Positions 31,208 through 39,613 of a stretch of 39,613 nucleotides of DNA are shown here, one piece after another; within the stretch, counting starts at the first letter, position 1; every line of letters starts with the position of its first letter. Origin of the DNA: CAZAGA01 sp041912175 (GTDB lineage Bacteria; Chloroflexota; Anaerolineae; Anaerolineales; UBA4823); contig JAYRNN010000187.1 in NCBI GenBank assembly GCA_041912175.1, positions 1 through 39,613 on the forward strand, given 5' to 3'. Below the pieces are notes generated by a model. That model searched no databases. It had not been told where the DNA came from and saw only the letters and a program-made list of their open reading frames with translations. The position numbers and the translations under genes were made by a program.

Positions 31208-33043
31208 ATGGCGGTTCAATCATCGCAAGGACACAACGAACAATCTTACCGCAGCCGTATGCTTCGTCGAGGCCCAGGGGATCCGGGCAAAATCGAGAAA
31301 GCCCAAGATCCACGCCGGGCGTTGGTGCGTCTGATCCCTTATTTGGGTCCTTACAAAGCCACCCTGGCGACCGTGTTGATACTCTTGTTAATCTCAACCG
31401 GCCTTGGGCTGGTTGGACCTTACTTGATGGGTCGGGCGATCGATGGGTATATTGCTACGAAGGACCCGGTCGGGTTGGCAATTGTCGCCGCCTGGATGCT
31501 GGCGGTTTTTCTGACCGGCAACCTGGCTGACGGCGTGTCTGGTTGGATGATGGCGTCTGTTTCCCAGAAGGCGCTCAAGGGCGTCCGGCGTGACCTGTTT
31601 GGCCATTTGCAAGTCCTGACGCTGCGTTTCTTCGACAATCACACGGCTGGAGAGTTGATGAGCCGCTTGACCAACGATATCGACGCCATTAACACGGCCG
31701 TCTCGCAGAATATCGTCTCTCTACTGGCCAGCCTGCTCTCCCTGGTTGGGATCCTGGTGGCGATGTTTGTGCTTAATTTCTGGTTGGCGCTGGCCTCGGT
31801 CATCGTGGTGCCGATCATGTTCTGGTTCACCAATTTCGTAGCGCGTTACACGCGCAAAGGCTTTCGCGACTTGCAGAAAAGCCTGGGTGATCTAAATGGC
31901 GTTGTGGAGGAGGCGATTGGCGGCCAGAGAGTGATCAAAGCCTTCCGGCGCGACGAAAGCGTGGTGGAGGACTTCCGCAGATTCAACCAGGAGGTTTACC
32001 GTTCGGGTGTGTATGCCAACTCATTCGCTTTGCTGTTGATGCCGCTCACCAACCAGCTTGGCAACCTGTTTGTCATCGCCATCGCTGGGCTGGGCGGGTG
32101 GTTGGCGCTGAAAGGCCTGGCCACGATCGGGACGATTGTCACCTTTATCAGCTACGGGCGGAATTTCATCAACCCGCTGCGCCAGCTCGCAAATATGTAC
32201 AACTCGATTCAGGCCGCGCTGGCCGGCGCAGAACGCGTCTTTGAAATCCTCGATACGCCTTCTGAAGAAGAGGGCGCCATTGAAACAGCCATGCTCGAAA
32301 GGATGGCGGGGCATGTGCGCTTCGATAACGTTTGCTTCGGCTACGAAGCGGGTACGCCGGTCATCAAAGATATGACCTTGGAGGCCAGGCCGGGCGAGAC
32401 CGTGGCCTTAGTTGGCCCGACCGGGGCGGGGAAGACTACCATCGTCAACTTGCTGAACCGATTTTATGAAGTCGATTCTGGCAGTATCAGCATTGACGGG
32501 ACGGATATTCGCCAGATTGGCAAAGCTGATCTACGTCGCCGGTTAGGGTTAGTGTTGCAAGACACCTTTTTATTTTCCGCCTCGGTGATGGATAATATTC
32601 GTTACGGCCGGCCAGATGCCAGCGACGAGGAGGTCATCCAGGCGGCCCAGATGGCCGATGCCGATCACTTCATCCGCCAGTTGCCGCAGGGCTACCAGAC
32701 CATGCTTTCAGAACGCGCCGGAAACCTGAGCCAGGGCCAGCGCCAGTTGTTATCGATCGCGCGCGCGATCCTGGCGGACCCTTCCATTTTGATCCTGGAC
32801 GAGGCAACCAGCAATGTGGACACGCGCACCGAGGCGCGCATTCAAAAGTCGCTGCTAAGGTTGATGGAGGGACGCACTGCGCTGGTGATCGCTCACCGCC
32901 TGAGCACGATCCGCGATGCGGATAACGTGGTTGTGATTAAGGATGGTGAAATTGTTGAGCAAGGCTCCCACCAGCAATTGCTCGAACGGCGCGGTTTCTA
33001 CTATCATTTGTATACAATCCAATTTAAGGGCGAGGCCATTTAG
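31208..33043 (+). CDS. Heterodimeric ABC exporter, catalytic subunit
   Basis: A 611-residue partner half-transporter. A polar N-terminal extension of about 38 residues (rich in Arg, Gln and Ser) precedes six helices, then an NBD with Walker A GPTGAGKTT (about 403), signature variant LSQGQRQ and Walker B ILILDEATSNVD with catalytic Glu532 intact. The LSQGQRQ plus DEATSNVD combination is that of TM288/YheH, and fits the degenerate partner encoded just upstream. I use the ATG at 31208, 4 bases after the partner's stop; a longer frame from 31178 overlaps the partner gene. The two genes form one transcription unit, converging with the GT2 gene. Confidence 0.93.
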   Translation: MAVQSSQGHNEQSYRSRMLRRGPGDPGKIEKAQDPRRALVRLIPYLGPYKATLATVLILLLISTGLGLVGPYLMGRAIDGYIATKDPVGLAIVAAWMLAVFLTGNLADGVSGWMMASVSQKALKGVRRDLFGHLQVLTLRFFDNHTAGELMSRLTNDIDAINTAVSQNIVSLLASLLSLVGILVAMFVLNFWLALASVIVVPIMFWFTNFVARYTRKGFRDLQKSLGDLNGVVEEAIGGQRVIKAFRRDESVVEDFRRFNQEVYRSGVYANSFALLLMPLTNQLGNLFVIAIAGLGGWLALKGLATIGTIVTFISYGRNFINPLRQLANMYNSIQAALAGAERVFEILDTPSEEEGAIETAMLERMAGHVRFDNVCFGYEAGTPVIKDMTLEARPGETVALVGPTGAGKTTIVNLLNRFYEVDSGSISIDGTDIRQIGKADLRRRLGLVLQDTFLFSASVMDNIRYGRPDASDEEVIQAAQMADADHFIRQLPQGYQTMLSERAGNLSQGQRQLLSIARAILADPSILILDEATSNVDTRTEARIQKSLLRLMEGRTALVIAHRLSTIRDADNVVVIKDGEIVEQGSHQQLLERRGFYYHLYTIQFKGEAI

Positions 33044-33120
33044 ACGAAGAGTATCTTGTATCCTTTTGTGGAATGTTTATTGAGGCCTTGTCTCGCCTGC
33101 CAGCCTAACCCGGATTGACG

Positions 33121-33831
33121 TTAACTATGACTATGCAGCAACTTAAAAATATTGATCCCATATTTCATGCTGTTTTTTAACGCAATCGACCGGCTCCCCT
33201 CGCCATAGCTTGTCGGAACAGGAACCTCCACCACTTTTATCCCGGCCCGGATGGCCTTAATCAGTAACTCCGGCGTTATCTCATGCCCATCTTCACAGCT
33301 ATTGAAATCAATTGCCTGCATCGCCTGCATCGTTACGGCAACATAACCGGTATGGTAATCGGTCAGATGCTGCTTCAGATTATTGTTCATCAGTGAAGTC
33401 AAGAATTTATTTGCCGCAAACCTGAAGACAGGCATGCCGCCGCCGAGCGGGTCGCCAAGGATGCGCGAGCCAAGGACAATATCCGCCTGCTTATTGCGGA
33501 TGGGGGCCAACATATCGAACACATATTCCGGCGGTAGTTGGCCGTCGCCATGAACCATAACCACTGCATCATAGCCCTTCTCGATTGCATAACGATAGGC
33601 CTTTTTCAGTGTGCCGCCATAACCAAGATTCTTTTCGTTTTTAACTGCGACCACTTTGTCGTAAGCGCTGGCAATTTGCTGAGAAATCAAGAAAGTATTA
33701 TCTTGACTCGCATCATCTTGAATGAGGATTTCTGCGGTTTCTTGATAAACATCATCGGGTATTCTTTTTATCACCGATTCAATCGTCGTTTCCGCATAAT
33801 ATGCTGGAACGAAAATCATGAATTTGAACAT
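33121..33831 (-). CDS. GT2 family glycosyltransferase (polyprenyl-phosphate type)
   Basis: A 236-residue GT-A fold glycosyltransferase. It shows VPAYYAETTIESVIKRIP, QDDASQDNT (the first metal-site Asp pair), NLGYGGTLKKAYRYAI, HGDGQLPPEY (DxD-like) and SRILGDPLGGGMP. This pattern is that of the dolichol-phosphate mannosyltransferase/polyprenyl-phosphate glycosyltransferase group, which loads a lipid carrier with one sugar for use outside the membrane. It lacks C-terminal membrane helices. The start has only a weak Shine-Dalgarno; an ATG four codons later is also possible. It lies downstream of a GT-C-like membrane enzyme on the same strand, a fitting partner that could use the lipid-linked sugar (inference). 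Confidence 0.9.
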   Translation of the reverse strand: MFKFMIFVPAYYAETTIESVIKRIPDDVYQETAEILIQDDASQDNTFLISQQIASAYDKVVAVKNEKNLGYGGTLKKAYRYAIEKGYDAVVMVHGDGQLPPEYVFDMLAPIRNKQADIVLGSRILGDPLGGGMPVFRFAANKFLTSLMNNNLKQHLTDYHTGYVAVTMQAMQAIDFNSCEDGHEITPELLIKAIRAGIKVVEVPVPTSYGEGSRSIALKNSMKYGINIFKLLHSHS

Positions 33832-33903
33832 AAATGGTAAATTACCTTTCCGAACAATTGATTCTGCATAAGTGCTTGATGAATATGCTGGAATGTAACC
33901 GCT

Positions 33904-33933
33904 ATTTTATCATTTGTTATGGACGCTAAGCAA
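33904..33933 (-). promoter_or_regulatory. Possible promoter of the GT2 gene
   Basis: On the minus strand TTGCTT (33928-33933), an 18-base spacer and TAAAAT (33904-33909) lie about 72 bases upstream of the GT2 start. The match is moderate. Confidence 0.42.
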
Positions 33934-33969
33934 CAATTATTTCGACGCCAGGATCGCCAGGCGCGCCTG

Positions 33970-35715
33970 CTACGGTTCTACCGGACATTCTGGCAGTGAA
34001 TAATAGACGCTGGGCGCCAGCAATTCTGGGCATGGCAAATCATCGATACTTAAGACCGACTTGTATTTTATGTCTGCCTCTTCCAGCTTTAGTTCGGTAG
34101 CCCGGTACGGAGTATAGGACACCCATACAACCTCCTGACTTTGGGCTAAATGGTCAAGTACACGTTTCATCCGCCCGGTATTTCGGATGTTATATCCCAG
34201 GTAAGCCCCCGCGATCAAGATGATGTTCACAAGCAGGATGAATAATATGACCCTGCCGGACCAGGTCACTTTACGATTAACCTTAGAAACCAGGCAGCCG
34301 CTTGCTACCGCAATTGGCGCCAGCCACAACTGCGGTGAATAGCGCGCCCACCAGGCTTCCGGATTGATTAACATCGTCAAAACAATCAATCCGATCAGCC
34401 CTAAAACAAGCAACCCGCTTCGGCGGTCGGAGATAAGCAAAAAACCTAATCCAACCAGAGAAACCAGCAAGGCGCCGCTGAATAACACTCCAAATCCTGC
34501 CACGCGCACATCGGACGCTCCCATCTGCTTGAGTTCATCAATCGTAAAAGTAAACGGCAGCTTGAGCGGCCCGGTTTCATTCTGAGGAATATTTTGAGAT
34601 GATGAGAAGATACTGATGAACATTTTCTCCCCCCAAGATTTCCCATCAAAATTCGTGGGCATCTCGACGCGCATCATCGCATTGAACCCCTCATTCCCAT
34701 AGAAAGGATAAAATGGATGGCCATTCTGGACGTAATTCGTGACATAGGGGTTATAACCCACGACCAGCAAACCCAGGATGACCCCGATCGCCGCAGATAC
34801 CCCCACAGACAATACCCGGCGCCATGATTTCCGCACCCACCATCCAAACAAGATTAATAATAACAGTAACAGCGTCGTATAAGCAGTCGCGGTAAATTTT
34901 ATATTGAATGCTAACACAATCGCCGCAGTCAACCCCACCAGGCTGGGGAGATCAGGCCATAAAATACATGCCAGCGTTAAAAGCAGGATCAATGCGTACA
35001 AAGCTGCCACCTGGCCATCGATGTAATAGGTAAATGCCTGCGTTACACTCACTGGATTACAGGCAGCTAAAAATGCCAGCAGCGTGGCTTCCCATATTTT
35101 GAGTTTTGGCCAGTTCAAAAAGAAAGCCAAAGCCGCCAGGAAAACCGCCATCATCGATAATATTGTGAAGATTTTACTGGTTTCAATCGTGCCCCCTAGG
35201 TGATAAATGTTCGCCGCAGCAATCCAGGGGCCACGCGGCAGGTGGTTCAGGAAATTCAACACAAAATCGCCCTGCGCATCTATCTTTGTTGTGACCGGAT
35301 TCCATCCGGCCTCGAGGTTGATGACTGCTGCCTGGTGGTAGATCCTTCCATCAGCAGAGAGATCGTAAATAAATGTTCCGGCTAAACCCGTTAGGGCCAT
35401 GATCATCACGATCAATAATAGACCCACTGAGAGTTCCAACCAACGTAAATGGTAGAGCCTTCGGCCGGCCCACAAATAAAAAACGACTGCCAACCCTACC
35501 CCGCATGCCAGGGTAGAGTACGAAATCGGTTTTCCGATATAGAAACCTATGCTCGAGCTAACCAATATCCCAGCATAAAAAAGCAGAATCGCGACTGACA
35601 TAAGCATTGTCAATCGCGCCAGATTATTTCGAGTAATTGATCTACCTGCCATCGCTTCTTGCCGTCCAAATCCAAAAATTGGAGCAACTACCTGCTGCAG
35701 CAGATATCTTACCAT
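33970..35715 (-). CDS. Integral membrane protein, probable GT-C glycosyltransferase
   Basis: A protein of about 581 residues with some twelve hydrophobic helices. The first large outer loop contains YDLSADGRIYHQAAVINLEAGWNP, resembling the acidic catalytic loop of GT-C enzymes that use lipid-phosphate sugars (D..S.DG..YH). A long loop near EMPTNFDGKSWGEK and a soluble C-terminal part (VLDHLAQSQEVVWVSYTPYRATELKLEEADIKY) follow. I infer sugar transfer to a glycolipid or polymer at the outer face; the exact family is not recognised. The start is uncertain: the ATG at 35715 (MVRYLLQQ) or one at 35652 (MAGRSITRN); a longer frame adds a polar, non-homologous-looking N-terminus. No strong Shine-Dalgarno supports any of them. 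Confidence 0.75.
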   Translation of the reverse strand: MVRYLLQQVVAPIFGFGRQEAMAGRSITRNNLARLTMLMSVAILLFYAGILVSSSIGFYIGKPISYSTLACGVGLAVVFYLWAGRRLYHLRWLELSVGLLLIVMIMALTGLAGTFIYDLSADGRIYHQAAVINLEAGWNPVTTKIDAQGDFVLNFLNHLPRGPWIAAANIYHLGGTIETSKIFTILSMMAVFLAALAFFLNWPKLKIWEATLLAFLAACNPVSVTQAFTYYIDGQVAALYALILLLTLACILWPDLPSLVGLTAAIVLAFNIKFTATAYTTLLLLLLILFGWWVRKSWRRVLSVGVSAAIGVILGLLVVGYNPYVTNYVQNGHPFYPFYGNEGFNAMMRVEMPTNFDGKSWGEKMFISIFSSSQNIPQNETGPLKLPFTFTIDELKQMGASDVRVAGFGVLFSGALLVSLVGLGFLLISDRRSGLLVLGLIGLIVLTMLINPEAWWARYSPQLWLAPIAVASGCLVSKVNRKVTWSGRVILFILLVNIILIAGAYLGYNIRNTGRMKRVLDHLAQSQEVVWVSYTPYRATELKLEEADIKYKSVLSIDDLPCPELLAPSVYYSLPECPVEP

Positions 35716-36029
35716 AGCAAATCTTACTTTTCCACCTGCACAATGCGTCTGGCTGTTGTGTACAGATTGGGATTTGGGCTCGACCTCGGACGTAGTAATC
35801 GGAGATTTCGATTCCCTTGCTGTACAGGGAGTTACGAACACGGGTTTTGAGCTGGTTAGCCTGGGTGGCGCAATGAAGGAAAACGTTATGCGTAATACTT
35901 GGTGGGCTAAAACTCAATGAATTGCAAAAACGCCCGCCGTAGCGCCTGGGTCGTCCTTGTGTTAGAGCTGCTGGTAAAGATCGGGTTACGAAGAAGGCTG
36001 CCGCGGCGGCTCTGGTCATCACCGGTTGA
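35716..36029. other. Non-coding or unassigned stretch, no supported gene
   Basis: These 314 bases lie between the antiporter stop and the GT-C-like gene. Several frames stay open on both strands for 100-350 bases, but none gives a protein I recognise or has a ribosome-binding site, and their residue content looks random (Arg/Ser/Cys-rich). I saw no tRNA, T-box, clear terminator or repeat. The promoter of the GT-C-like gene probably lies here, but I cannot locate it. Confidence 0.5.
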
Positions 36030-38030
36030 TTAGCTCTGACGACCTAGTTGCAATAGGCCCCGCACGATATCAATTTGCTCTTTTTCCCCCATAACGCCAA
36101 CGCGATCGCCAACCTGGAAGACGGTCTGCGACTTTGGGTTCGCGGTGAGCTGATTGTCGCGTACCAGCGCGACAATCGAGGCCCCGGTTTGGGAACGGAT
36201 GTTGGCCTCTACCAGGGATTTTCCGATCAAAACGCTGTCAGCGCTGATTTCCAACCAGACAATCTCGATGTCTTTCAAAGCCAGGAGCAAGTCGTGTAAA
36301 GATTGGTGTTCGTCGTCGGTCGAGGGCTGGAAGTCATAATGATCCCGCCGGATCGCCTCTGCAAGCAGATGTACTTCTTGAAGAGGGAAACCCAGGCTCA
36401 ATAGGGTATGGTGCACCAGTTCCAGCCCGCCTTCTAATTCAGGGTGCACGATATGCTGGGCGCCGAGCTGCGCCAGATACCGTACGCCTTCCACAGTCGC
36501 CGCCCGAGCAATCACCGGCAGATCAGGGTTCAAGTTTTTGGCCGCGGTGACGATCAAAATGGCTGTGGTTTCGTCGGGGACCGTGGTCACGAGGACTTTA
36601 GCGCGATCCAAATGCGCATAGTTGATCACTTCTGAGTTGCCCGCATCGCCATATAAAGTTGGGATTTGTTTCTGATTGAGCATATCCGTGCGCTCGGCAT
36701 CGGCTTCGATGACTAGCAACGGGATACTGAGGTTCTCGAGGACGTCGACCAGTTGTTTGCCCACCCTTCCGTAACCGATAATTACCACATGGTCGACGAG
36801 CTGATCCTGTTTTATCTCTGGTAGGGGGATATTGGCTTCGAGTTTCCGCCAGAATCCCGGGAGCCGGCGCAGCGTATTTTCTAACGCTGGCATGATTTTA
36901 TACATGAAAGGATTAAGGGTGATGGAAATCAAGGCAGCCGCCAGGATCAACGAATATTGATCTGAGTTCAGGAAATGTAAAGACAGTCCAGCCTGGCCCA
37001 GGATGAAAGAAAATTCACCGATCTGGCTCAGGCCAACGGCGATGACCAGGAAGGTTTTCGCCGGACGTGGAAACAGTAGCCCCATCAGGATGACGATGAT
37101 GGCTTTTCCAACCACCACCAGCGACGTCAACGACACAACCTGCCCGAGATTCTGCCATAAGAATACCGGGTTCACCAACATACCCACCGAAACGAAGAAG
37201 AGCACCGAAAAGGCCTCACGGAAAGTAAAAATGTCCGCGCCGACCTGGTGACTCAAGTGTGATTGGCTGATGATCGCGCCGGCCACGAATGCGCCTAGCG
37301 CCAGCGAGACCCCGAATAGTTCCGCCGCGCCCAGCGCGGTTCCCAGGGTAATGGCCAGGATAGCCAGGATGAATAACTCGCGCGAGCGGGTGTGGGCGAT
37401 CCGTTCGAGAATCCAGGGGATGAGACGCATGCCCACCAAAATCATGATCACCACAAAAGCCGCCGCTTTGAGCAGTGTAAACGCCAGGCCTTGCCAGTCA
37501 AAGGCGCCGCCGCCGGTCGCAAGCGTGGGCATTAAAACCAGGATCAATACAGAAAGGATATCTTCCATCACCAGCCAACCAACGGCTGCCTGTCCATGCG
37601 AGGTATTCAGTAAGGAGTTATCCATCAGCCCGCGCAAAAGCACAACCGTGCTGGCGACTGAGATCGATAAACCCAGGACAATCCCGGCCACTGGCGTCCA
37701 ACCCCACCATTGGCTCAAACCAAAGCCAAGCAGCGAGGCCAATATCGTTTGGAGCAGCGCTCCAGGGATTGCAATATCCCTCACGCGCCACAGATCGTTG
37801 AAAGAGAAATGTAAACCGACGCCGAACATCAGGAAGATCACCCCAAGCTCGGCTAATTGTTGGATTGTGGCAGTATCGCCGACGAATCCAGGCGTGAATG
37901 GACCGATCACGATGCCGGCCAACAGGTAGCCGACGATGGTTGGCAGGCCAATCCGCCGGGCGATCACCCCGCCGAAGAACGCGGCCACCAGGGCTAAAGT
38001 GATGGTGATTAATAATGGCGCAGAATGCAT
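36030..38030 (-). CDS. CPA2 cation:proton antiporter (KefB/YbaL type) with TrkA domains
   Basis: A 666-residue CPA2 antiporter. Residues about 1-390 form the membrane exchanger, with RRIGLPTIVGYLLAGIVIGP and ELGVIFLMFGVGLHFSFNDLW as family marks. A TrkA-N/RCK Rossmann domain follows (VVIIGYGRVGKQLVDVL, nucleotide-binding GxGxxG with acidic Glu at strand end), and a TrkA-C domain covers about the last 80 residues (ISADSVLIGKSLVEANIRSQTGASIVALVR). Such proteins exchange K+ or Na+ for protons at the inner membrane and are gated by NAD(H) or other ligands on the RCK domain. It starts 33 bases after the dprA-like stop, with a modest GAGG upstream, and so is probably the last gene of that operon. 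Confidence 0.93.
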   Translation of the reverse strand: MHSAPLLITITLALVAAFFGGVIARRIGLPTIVGYLLAGIVIGPFTPGFVGDTATIQQLAELGVIFLMFGVGLHFSFNDLWRVRDIAIPGALLQTILASLLGFGLSQWWGWTPVAGIVLGLSISVASTVVLLRGLMDNSLLNTSHGQAAVGWLVMEDILSVLILVLMPTLATGGGAFDWQGLAFTLLKAAAFVVIMILVGMRLIPWILERIAHTRSRELFILAILAITLGTALGAAELFGVSLALGAFVAGAIISQSHLSHQVGADIFTFREAFSVLFFVSVGMLVNPVFLWQNLGQVVSLTSLVVVGKAIIVILMGLLFPRPAKTFLVIAVGLSQIGEFSFILGQAGLSLHFLNSDQYSLILAAALISITLNPFMYKIMPALENTLRRLPGFWRKLEANIPLPEIKQDQLVDHVVIIGYGRVGKQLVDVLENLSIPLLVIEADAERTDMLNQKQIPTLYGDAGNSEVINYAHLDRAKVLVTTVPDETTAILIVTAAKNLNPDLPVIARAATVEGVRYLAQLGAQHIVHPELEGGLELVHHTLLSLGFPLQEVHLLAEAIRRDHYDFQPSTDDEHQSLHDLLLALKDIEIVWLEISADSVLIGKSLVEANIRSQTGASIVALVRDNQLTANPKSQTVFQVGDRVGVMGEKEQIDIVRGLLQLGRQS

Positions 38031-38063
38031 TTGGATTAACCTCGATTGGTAGGCGTGTGTTTT

Positions 38064-39014
38064 TTAGTCGATACCGTGCTCGTCAAGCCAGGCTTTGAGT
38101 TGCACGGGCTTGACCGGCAGAGGGTAAGGCAATGAATTAGCCCCTCTTTCCAACAAAGCGCGGTTGCCGGCTGGCATGGCTGAGTGATCCAAGACAAAAA
38201 CCGGCAGCCAACGCGCTTTGAGCGCTTCCGTCGCGCCAGCCCAGGTGCCGCCCTGGTTGACTTCGCTGGCCACGACGATCGCATGGTCGGCCAGGGTATA
38301 GATCAGCCGGTTGCGCCCCAGCGCCGCGCCGGCGTTGAAACCCGCTGACGGGTGAAAAGCGGTGACGAAGCAGGCGTCGCCCCGGTTCAACGCGGGGCGA
38401 TATTCGCGGTCGCGGATCGCTTTTTCCAGGCTGTCAGCCAGGACGCCGACCGTGTAGCCGCGGTTCTCCAGCGAACCTTTCATACTCAGCGTATCGACCC
38501 CGCGAGCGCCGCCAGAATATAAAACCAGCCCGGAAAGCCCGCAGGCGTTACCCACAAACTCGGCGCAGCGCTGCCCGGCTTCGTCGAGGTTGCGCGAACC
38601 GACCACGGCCAGCCCAGGTTGGCCGAGCAGCTCATGGCAGCCGGCGTAGAACAACACAACTGGCGCAATCTCCTTAAGTCGTTGGCGAAAGCGTTCAGGG
38701 TAGTTGGCATCGGCGCGCGTTAAAGGGTGGATGCCTAGCCCCGCCAGGCGCTCGAGCTCGGTTGCCAGGGCTCCATCGCGCGCCAATAAGCCTGCCAGCC
38801 GCTGCGCCTCAGGCCCGGCCAGGTCGAGCGATTTTTGCAGATCGGCAGCCGATAGGCCAGGCAGCGCGCTGGGGCGAGCCAGAGAGGAGGCGGCGATTTT
38901 ACGCGCCAGCATGTTCCATTCACGCAGAGACAACGGCGCATTTTCCGGGTCGTTGGATAGGCCAAGGTGGGAGCAGAGCAGCAGGAGAGCTTGCGAGTCA
39001 GGGGAGATAGGCAT
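38064..39014 (-). CDS. dprA: DprA/Smf-like DNA-processing protein
   Basis: A 316-residue DprA-family protein. The Rossmann-like core shows VVGSRNLDEAGQRCAEFVG, LVLYSGGARGVDTLSMKGSLENRGYTVGVLADSLEKAI and RNRLIYTLADHAIVVASEVNQGGTWAGATEAL, matching the DprA/LOG fold; DprA loads RecA on incoming single-stranded DNA during transformation. The N-terminal about 120 residues look like the SAM-like region (LPGLSAADLQKSLDLAG). The usual C-terminal winged helix is missing, and the ADHAIVVAS block varies from the classic form, so it may belong to a DprA-like side branch with another task. The ATG at 39014 overlaps the preceding gene by 17 bases in another frame, suggesting coupling; the longer frame upstream is that gene's shadow. 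Confidence 0.82.
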   Translation of the reverse strand: MPISPDSQALLLLCSHLGLSNDPENAPLSLREWNMLARKIAASSLARPSALPGLSAADLQKSLDLAGPEAQRLAGLLARDGALATELERLAGLGIHPLTRADANYPERFRQRLKEIAPVVLFYAGCHELLGQPGLAVVGSRNLDEAGQRCAEFVGNACGLSGLVLYSGGARGVDTLSMKGSLENRGYTVGVLADSLEKAIRDREYRPALNRGDACFVTAFHPSAGFNAGAALGRNRLIYTLADHAIVVASEVNQGGTWAGATEALKARWLPVFVLDHSAMPAGNRALLERGANSLPYPLPVKPVQLKAWLDEHGID

Positions 39015-39613
39015 GCGCAGTTTCGAATAAAGTGACCACGTTTTCGGGCGGCACATCGGCCTGCAGATGGTTGGCAGGCGCGAGAATGTACCCTCCCCCA
39101 GGCGCGAGCTGCGCGATACGCAGTTTGACTTCGTCGATGACATCCTGGCATGAGCCAGGCATGGCATGTGAGATATCGATGCCGCCGAGAAAGGTCACTT
39201 GCGCGCCATAAGCGGCTTTGATCGCCGGAATATCGGTGGCGAGTAGCGGTTCGAGTGGATGGATCACGTCCACGCCCAGGTCGATGAATTCTGGGATGAG
39301 CTTTGTGATCGCGCCATCGCTGTGCAGCATGACCTTGGTATCAGGGTTGTACTCCTTGATCACCTTGATCAGCCTGGCCAGGCAAGGTTTGATGAATTTC
39401 CGGAACATGACTGGGGAGAAGATTGGGCCGCTGTTGCCTGCGTAGTCGTCCCCGGGTAACTCGACCAGGTCAAACCACCTGCCGCCGGCTTGCATTGCCA
39501 AGTGCAATAAACCCTCGATGGCGCCGGTGACTCGGTCCAGCAAGGCCTGGGCGAAATCCGGGTTCATGGACATATCCATCAAGAAGTTTTCAACGCCGCG
39601 CAGGTCGCAGGCA
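38998..39613 (-). CDS. Uroporphyrinogen decarboxylase (URO-D) family protein, C-terminal part
   Basis: The frame is open from the right edge to a TGA at 38998, giving about 204 C-terminal residues. It reads CDLRGVENFLMDMSMNPDFAQALLDRV, then DYAGNSGPIFSPVMFRKFIKP, MLHSDGAITKLIPEFIDLGVDVIHPLEP and GGIDISHAMPGSCQDVIDEVKLRI. These match the URO-D superfamily, in the branch of corrinoid-linked methyltransferase-like proteins (MtaA/CmuA type) rather than true HemE. The ending GGGYILAPANHLQADVPPENVVTLFETA is typical of that branch. Substrate is unknown. Its end overlaps the dprA-like start. The N-terminus lies outside the window. Confidence 0.9.
   Translation of the reverse strand, partial: ACDLRGVENFLMDMSMNPDFAQALLDRVTGAIEGLLHLAMQAGGRWFDLVELPGDDYAGNSGPIFSPVMFRKFIKPCLARLIKVIKEYNPDTKVMLHSDGAITKLIPEFIDLGVDVIHPLEPLLATDIPAIKAAYGAQVTFLGGIDISHAMPGSCQDVIDEVKLRIAQLAPGGGYILAPANHLQADVPPENVVTLFETAHAYLP

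Noticed and set aside
35642..36022. Minus-strand open frame of 126 residues starting MMTRAAAAAFF
   Set aside because: No recognisable domain or ribosome-binding site, and it overlaps the start of the GT-C-like gene; kept only as an unexplained stretch.

Overview
The window looks like a chromosomal segment of a Chloroflexota bacterium, most likely Anaerolineae-like. This is an inference from gene content: an F420-type luciferase-like oxidoreductase, an M32 carboxypeptidase, a MalT-type giant regulator beside a DUF4386-type membrane protein, lipoproteins of a type I associate with this phylum, a T-box leader, and in-frame heptamer arrays inside genes. I see no phage, insertion sequence, CRISPR array or replication origin. 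Most genes are complete; the left and right edges each cut one gene.

Left part (1-13.4 kb, mostly minus strand): the start of a DUF308/HdeD-like membrane protein; a 788-residue fusion of a GH13 alpha-amylase-type domain to a patatin phospholipase; an MFS exporter; an F420-type oxidoreductase with an M32 carboxypeptidase; and a divergent lipoprotein. Then comes the most striking unit. A valine T-box leader with a clear promoter (13397-13425) is followed by two different valyl-tRNA synthetases in tandem, first an archaeal-like type, then the ordinary bacterial type, and then a HAD phosphatase. Both synthetase genes carry a short heptamer-repeat array in the same interdomain linker.

Middle part (13.4-22 kb): a metallo-beta-lactamase-fold protein with an acidic tail; then an envelope-lipid neighbourhood with plsY and a polytopic membrane protein on the minus strand, and two tandem GT4 glycosyltransferases, yraN and miaA on the plus strand. 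The two divergent promoters between them place transcription starts at or a few bases before the start codons, so the mRNAs look leaderless. A long-chain acyl-CoA ligase with a near-consensus promoter and a tRNA-Glu(CTC) follow. A bidirectional terminator ends the tRNA and the facing operon.

Right-middle part (22-33 kb): a minus-strand set with a small conserved protein, a flavodoxin, a truncated SDR remnant and a DUF4386-like membrane protein, beside a 906-residue MalT/LuxR-type regulator that has its own terminator. Next is a TetR repressor with a perfect palindromic operator inside its own promoter, followed by a GH13 enzyme in the same operon. A lipoprotein and a heterodimeric ABC exporter pair (one NBD with a degenerate catalytic site) lie on the plus strand.

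Right end (33-39.6 kb, minus strand): a GT2 glycosyltransferase, a GT-C-like membrane glycosyltransferase, a 0.3 kb stretch with no supported gene, and an apparent operon of a uroporphyrinogen-decarboxylase-family protein, a DprA-like protein and a KefB/YbaL-type cation:proton antiporter.
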